A DNA stretch of 39,510 nt from Bacteroides sp. (GTDB taxonomy: Bacteria > Bacteroidota > Bacteroidia > Bacteroidales > Bacteroidaceae): assembly GCF_028690125.1 (NCBI RefSeq), contig NZ_JAQVBV010000021.1, positions 55,879-95,388 of the forward strand, given 5' to 3'. Position numbers and translations under genes: made by a program. The notes under the pieces are model-generated. The model was not told the DNA's origin. It saw only the letters and a list, made by a program, of their open reading frames with translations, and made no database searches. Of this stretch, positions 36,755-39,510 are shown piece by piece (position 1 is the stretch's first letter; every line of letters starts with the position of its first letter).

Positions 36755-36937
36755 TTAATAGTCGTAATAGTTTGTAAATTTACCGCCAATTATAAGGAGG
36801 ACGATGATTGCTCCAAGAAATATGTATGTGTGAAAAACTAAAATATATGTGAGAGATATAATCAGGGTGATTTTTATCAGAGTTTTTATTTTGTTCTGAT
36901 AGAGTTTGGCGGAGTTACGTAGAATTTTGAGAGACAT
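36755..36937 (-). CDS. Two-helix membrane mini-protein, 60 aa
   Basis: Residues 20-36 (IKTLIKITLIISLTYILVF) and 38-53 (YIFLGAIIVLLIIGG) are membrane helices. The basic N-terminus (SLKILRNSAKLYQNK) should stay inside. Start at 36937. It overlaps the upstream zinc-ribbon gene and is next to the transglutaminase-like protein, so it may be its membrane partner. Confidence 0.55.
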   Translation of the reverse strand: MSLKILRNSAKLYQNKIKTLIKITLIISLTYILVFHTYIFLGAIIVLLIIGGKFTNYYDY

Positions 36938-37098
36938 GATTTGCATGAGATAATGGTATCTGTTGAAGGTTCGAGGAGATGAGATTCGTTACAAATTGGA
37001 CATTCCCATTTGTGGTAGAATACTGTTACTGGTTCTGTGCGAATATAGATTCCTGAATGGCAGGGTTTGCGTTCAGTTGGATATACTAATTTTTTCAT
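36886..37098 (-). CDS. Zinc-ribbon protein, 70 aa
   Basis: CPIC (about 33-36) and CKSC (about 52-55), a zinc ribbon. Start at 37098 behind GATGATTATT. It overlaps the membrane mini-protein by about 50 bases in another frame. Function unknown. Confidence 0.6.
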   Translation of the reverse strand: MKKLVYPTERKPCHSGIYIRTEPVTVFYHKWECPICNESHLLEPSTDTIISCKSCLSKFYVTPPNSIRTK

Positions 37099-37121
37099 AA
37101 TAATCATCAAAAAAAAAGGGA

Positions 37122-37694
37122 TTATAAAGGAAGGGTTGCAACTGCGTTTTTAACTGCAGATCTGATTGTATCTGGTTTGATCCAGTAATCTGTTTCGATT
37201 GTCTGAAGGTATGGAGAGTTTTGGAGATTATTTAAACGGTGTAATGTTTGTTCAGCAGTATCAAGAACCCATTTGTTTTTGAGTTCTTCTGATGCAGGTA
37301 CGATCGTTTCGATTCGGATAGAAATGAGAATCTTTTTATCAGGAGTTTCGTATGAATTGATCTTTCCGATCGCACATACAAATGTTACCGGTTCGAGTTT
37401 TGCAAGTTGCATCATTGCTTCCGGCTGATATGATCCTGCATTTACATAGAAGGTTCCTGTAGGATCTGCGATTCTTGCAACATACATGGGATGGTTATCA
37501 CCTTTTTTCTCTTTATGAGTTAAAGTGCCAATGATGAGGACCCTGTTGCATTTTTCGCCTGAAGGAAGCACGTGGAATGTTGGTGCTTTGTCGTCGTTGG
37601 ATTCTTTGAATGAATGGATTGCGCCGGAGAGTTCCTGGGCGAATATTCGTTTTGCAGGTTCACGAGTGAATGATCCGTAGTTTTTAGCAGGCAT
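37122..37694 (-). CDS. RPA-associated OB-fold protein
   Basis: 190 aa, matching the archaeal RPA-associated family (COG3390): start EPAKRIFAQELSGAIHSF, a VLPSGEKCNRVLIIGTLTHK strand block, DPTGTFYVNAGSYQPEAMM, and a helical end. It probably binds single-stranded DNA together with the RPA made from the gene just upstream. Its start overlaps the RPA stop (TAATG), so the two are made in fixed ratio. Archaea often have this pair. Confidence 0.85.
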   Translation of the reverse strand: MPAKNYGSFTREPAKRIFAQELSGAIHSFKESNDDKAPTFHVLPSGEKCNRVLIIGTLTHKEKKGDNHPMYVARIADPTGTFYVNAGSYQPEAMMQLAKLEPVTFVCAIGKINSYETPDKKILISIRIETIVPASEELKNKWVLDTAEQTLHRLNNLQNSPYLQTIETDYWIKPDTIRSAVKNAVATLPL

Positions 37695-38923
37695 TATGCA
37701 TCAACTCCGAAACTGTTTATAATGGTAACAAGTTTTGTTGTATCTAAAGGAGTATTCTCGATAGAATTTGCGATGAACATGTCTTCAAATGATCGACCGG
37801 AAATGGTGAAATATTGACCGATGATTTTTGGAGTAATGATAACTTCGATTTCTGACATGCCAAGAGGTTGTGATTCTGCAATATCGATTGCTTTATCAAG
37901 AGTCATATCAAACAGTTTTTCGCAGAGTTCGCATTGGATTAATACGTTATGTGCGGTATGACCATCATCGAGAATGGCTCGTAATCTGAGATCGTATTTG
38001 TATTTTGGCTGGAGTTCATGGATGTTGCAGAAGTTCTGACGAGTTAGAGGACGGTTACAGCCTTCGACAGGACATCTTTTGATGAGACCTGATCCTGACT
38101 GGATGTGAACGATACATCCTGAAATTGTTTTTTCGCCGTTCATGACATCGAGAGTTACATCATCGTTTTCAATGACGAGGGCATCTGAGATGTTAAGAGA
38201 GATTTTACCGTTCCATGAATCTGCGTTTGTAAAGTAGAGAGTATATACTTTATGTAGTTCGAGAGGAATTTGGTTTGAAGATTTCCAGGATACGAATTTG
38301 ATGATACCAGATTCGTCTGCAATGAGACCTGTTTGATGGATTTTGTCTGAGAAAGGTTCCCATAGTTGGGTGATTTTACCCTGTACACTGGTGATACCGG
38401 GTTCAATAGAACCGATTTCGCAAAGTTTTGGCATGACAGATGTATCTGATTCTGTTTTTGTGATAGTGGTTCCTTTGTGGATTTTGATGTTTTTCTGTCC
38501 ACGGAATTCGTCTACGACGGCTGATTCGATTTTATACCAGGATTCTTTTTCAAGAGGAGGTAATTCTGATTTTGAAAAGATGATATATTTGATAGCGGCG
38601 GAATCGTCTGCAATGATACCCATTTGGGTAACAGTTTTGCTTGGGTTATCTGATACGGAGATGACTTTTCCTTCGAATGTGATCCAGTCGTTTGGTTTGG
38701 TATTGATGAGTTTGGAGGTAGGAGTTATTTGTGCTTCAGGTTTGACCTTTTTTGGAGTGATATTGTTTTCTTTACAGATATCAGTTACAATTACTTTGAT
38801 TGCTTCTTTATCCGGTACTCCGAATTCGTGGGTAAGACGAGTATAGTCGCGGGTTATACGTTCAATATTGGGGGTTAACCCATTATTTGAGATTTGTAGG
38901 GAGATAGTTTCGATAGAGGACAT
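37694..38923 (-). CDS. Replication protein A (RPA), single-strand DNA binding
   Basis: 409 aa, length typical of the archaeal RPA41 type. Two OB folds, about 75-150 (WITFEGKVISVSDN, DDSAAIKYIIFSK) and 175-250 (TSVQGKITQLW, DESGIIKFVSWK), and a third C-terminal OB with a zinc finger Cys284, Cys289, Cys299, His302 (CPVEGCNRPL, FCNIH). It coats single-stranded DNA in replication and repair. GGAG lies ten bases before the ATG. Leader has an 8-bp inverted repeat. Confidence 0.9.
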   Translation of the reverse strand: MSSIETISLQISNNGLTPNIERITRDYTRLTHEFGVPDKEAIKVIVTDICKENNITPKKVKPEAQITPTSKLINTKPNDWITFEGKVISVSDNPSKTVTQMGIIADDSAAIKYIIFSKSELPPLEKESWYKIESAVVDEFRGQKNIKIHKGTTITKTESDTSVMPKLCEIGSIEPGITSVQGKITQLWEPFSDKIHQTGLIADESGIIKFVSWKSSNQIPLELHKVYTLYFTNADSWNGKISLNISDALVIENDDVTLDVMNGEKTISGCIVHIQSGSGLIKRCPVEGCNRPLTRQNFCNIHELQPKYKYDLRLRAILDDGHTAHNVLIQCELCEKLFDMTLDKAIDIAESQPLGMSEIEVIITPKIIGQYFTISGRSFEDMFIANSIENTPLDTTKLVTIINSFGVDA

Positions 38924-38937
38924 AATATAGATCTCCA

Positions 38938-38997
38938 TAAATAGGTATGTAGTTCAACCTATTTATTGATATCTGTTTTTATTACTATAGTATATGA
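38938..38997 (-). promoter_or_regulatory. RPA promoter and operator candidate
   Basis: TATA-like CATATACTATAG (about 38986-38997) lies upstream, and an inverted repeat TAAATAGG (38938-38945) with CCTATTTA (38958-38965) lies near the expected start of transcription, 15 bases before the ATG at 38923. This fits repression by a dimer or a hairpin in the mRNA leader. Confidence 0.5.
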
Positions 38998-39061
38998 ATG
39001 AGGTTTGATAATCATATTTTTTTATAATTATCTAATAAAAATTGAGACTTTTTTATAAGAG

Positions 39062-39364
39062 TTAACGGAGTAGATTGTGTTGTTTAAGTCGTTTTGTTAG
39101 GGTCGTAACACAACAGTTGTGTTCACGAGCGATTTGGGTATAGGGTTTGGATGTAGATGTGATATGCCGTAGATATGTTTTGTTATTAAGTCTGGGATCA
39201 ACTTTTAATGGATTTTTTGGACGGGGAGGTATATCATATGAAGCAATGATGGATCGGAGATTTTGTGATGTTAATGAATATTTATTCAGGATGGTTTGTA
39301 TAGGTATATCGTGGTTTTTATAATCGTTTAGAATGTTATGAGGATCTAATATATTTTTTGACAT
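39062..39364 (-). CDS. Tandem helix-turn-helix protein, 100 aa
   Basis: Two HTH-like segments: IPIQTILNKYSLTSQNLRSI (about 24-43) and PYTQIAREHNCCVTTLTKRL (about 75-94), separated by a Pro/Lys linker. Two recognition helices suggest a resolvase-like or transposase-type DNA binder. Start at 39364 (MSKNIL); the longer in-frame extension runs back through the transposon end and is probably not coding. Its neighbour is the IS605/IS1341-type end. Confidence 0.6.
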   Translation of the reverse strand: MSKNILDPHNILNDYKNHDIPIQTILNKYSLTSQNLRSIIASYDIPPRPKNPLKVDPRLNNKTYLRHITSTSKPYTQIAREHNCCVTTLTKRLKQHNLLR

Positions 39365-39387
39365 GATGTTCACTATATGACGGGATA

Positions 39388-39510
39388 GGTCAACTACCCC
39401 GCCCTGAAGGACGGGGCTTGAGGCTCTGCATAAATTCAGGACACTCGTCTGGGTGGCTGACTTCACACCCCTGTGATTCCAAGATATACCTGGAATCACG
39501 TGTTCGCAAT
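39388..39510 (-). mobile_element. IS605/IS1341-type right end with omegaRNA-like hairpins
   Basis: The minus strand ends with CCCCGTCC-TTCA-GGGCGGGG (39397-39416), then GTAGTTGAC, the classic end of archaeal IS1341/IS200-IS605 tnpB elements. A second perfect 9-bp stem lies at 39473-39481 and 39491-39499 (GTGATTCCA/TGGAATCAC). Such hairpins follow tnpB and form the scaffold of the guide RNA. tnpB itself should lie beyond the right edge of the window. The boundary is near 39388-39390. Confidence 0.6.

Noticed and set aside
39365..39499. N-terminal extension of the tandem-HTH gene
   Set aside because: This part overlaps the transposon end hairpins; the ATG at 39364 gives a complete protein without it.
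1..39510. Borg-type element of Methanoperedens
   Set aside because: Single-strand coding fits, but I see no tandem repeat regions with identical units or terminal repeats, so the claim is not supported here.

Overview
The window looks archaeal, most likely from a methanogen-type euryarchaeon or an element living in one. The evidence is an RPA-type single-strand binding protein with OB folds and a zinc finger followed by an RPA-associated OB protein, two tRNA genes without encoded CCA, TATA boxes close to start codons, and Shine-Dalgarno sites of the GGAGG/GGTGATC type. The DNA is AT-rich. Every protein gene I accept, from 862 to 39364, lies on the minus strand. Genes are short, tightly packed and often joined by ATGA overlaps. 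There are no rRNA, ribosomal, metabolic, capsid, terminase or tail genes. I read it as part of a plasmid, provirus or other large mobile element rather than core chromosome; its ends are not visible.

Layout in coordinate order (transcription runs right to left). 1-861: non-coding, with a composite repeat and palindromes. 862-3638: small proteins including two YwgA-like paralogues, a winged helix and two genes with the same hairpin in their leaders. 3843-6551: a macro-domain protein next to a YpsA/SLOG-zinc ribbon fusion. 6576-9254: a large unknown protein and a four-gene overlapping operon that encodes a Csx16-like protein. 9327-17962: RadC-like MPN protein, many zinc ribbons, and a recurring small DpnD/PcfM-like domain fused to different partners, one of them Lar-like. 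17959-20951: zinc ribbons, a 28-repeat pentapeptide protein with an internal start, and a helical-repeat protein. 20996-24183: RNA ligase, membrane mini-protein, tyrosine integrase and tRNA-Leu(GAG), the only plus-strand gene. 24210-32958: zinc-ribbon genes, a winged helix, tandem Cys-motif paralogues, a C5 DNA methyltransferase and phage-type hypothetical families. 33038-39364: membrane proteins, tRNA-Gln(UUG), an ASCH-like and a transglutaminase-like protein, the RPA pair and a tandem-HTH protein. 39388-39510: the end of an IS605/IS1341-type transposon with omegaRNA-like hairpins.

How the parts may fit together (inference): RPA, RPA-associated protein, a possible primase-like protein and integrase serve replication and integration. 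The C5 methyltransferase, Lar-like zinc ribbon, RadC-like protein, Csx16-like protein and DarG-type macrodomain look like a kit against host restriction, type III CRISPR and ADP-ribosylating toxins. RNA ligase plus two tRNAs suggest protection against tRNA-cleaving defences. The most promising undescribed system is the Csx16-like operon at 8177-9254. Other notable points are the modular DpnD-like/zinc-ribbon family, membrane mini-proteins translationally coupled to soluble genes, and a zinc-ribbon frame that opens directly after an in-frame stop with no normal start codon.
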